The notes under the pieces are model-generated. The model had not been told where the DNA came from. It was given only the letters and a program-made list of their open reading frames with translations, and searched no databases. Of a DNA stretch of 10,112 nucleotides, positions 5,398-10,112 are shown one piece after another. Each line of letters begins with the position of its first letter. Position 1 is the stretch's first letter. The DNA lies in contig JAFAFN010000535.1 of the NCBI GenBank assembly GCA_023423475.1, forward strand, positions 1 through 10,112. The letters are read 5' to 3'. The stretch is from Actinomycetes bacterium (GTDB lineage Bacteria; Actinomycetota; Acidimicrobiia; Acidimicrobiales; Microtrichaceae). Position numbers and translations under genes: made by a program.

Positions 5398-5403
5398 CGT
5401 GCC

Positions 5404-10110
<4,707 letters not shown>

Positions 10111-10112
10111 GC

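Noticed and set aside
5296..5403. Possible longer Lhr starting at 5296
   Set aside because: The segment contains the palindromes and both promoters, and the encoded peptide is not Lhr-like.
5266..5403. LexA (SOS) box or DtxR/IdeR iron box in the dtxR-lhr gap
   Set aside because: No GAAC-N4-GTTC and no TTAGG-type dyad was found on reading both strands.

Overview
The window looks like ordinary chromosomal DNA from a high-GC actinobacterium. Base and codon use are uniform throughout. The gene set (HelD-type helicase, DtxR-family regulator, full-length Lhr) and the apparently leaderless genes fit Actinobacteria. An Acidimicrobiia-like lineage is my best guess from protein style, not a demonstrated assignment. 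I see no insertion sequence, CRISPR array, tRNA, rRNA or prophage gene, and no stretch over 300 bases without a gene.

Layout, left to right. Bases 1-1140 (minus strand) hold the end of a haem operon: hemE (uroporphyrinogen decarboxylase) is followed, with an 8-base overlap, by the first 24 codons of hemH (ferrochelatase/coproporphyrin ferrochelatase). A 37-base divergent gap separates hemE from a small acidic protein of unknown function (1178-1438, plus). That gene converges on a D-2-hydroxyacid dehydrogenase (1488-2411, minus). A second divergent gap leads to helD (2485-4575, plus), encoding an RNA-polymerase-associated UvrD/Rep-like helicase. helD converges on a DtxR/MntR-type metalloregulator (4600-5265, minus). 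A 138-base divergent control region then leads to lhr (5404-10110, plus), a complete 1568-residue DNA-repair helicase.

Apart from hemE-hemH, each gene is probably its own transcription unit, because neighbours are alternately divergent and convergent. The non-coding DNA is the most informative part. The dtxR and lhr genes each have a GTACAGT -10 element 6-7 bases before the start codon and no ribosome binding site, so both mRNAs are probably leaderless. The lhr promoter also carries TGTCA exactly 11 bases before TACAGT. This matches the core and spacing of the RecA-independent DNA-damage promoter used by PafBC in mycobacteria, and suits a repair helicase. Two palindromes lie in the same gap, one of them over the -35 region of dtxR.

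At both convergent junctions the stop-codon region of one gene is tandemly duplicated in frame (18 bases at helD, 15 at the dehydrogenase), and the duplication takes part in a GC-rich hairpin. I found no convincing new multi-gene system. The observations most worth checking are the candidate damage-inducible lhr promoter, the altered second metal site of the DtxR homologue, and the duplicated stop regions.
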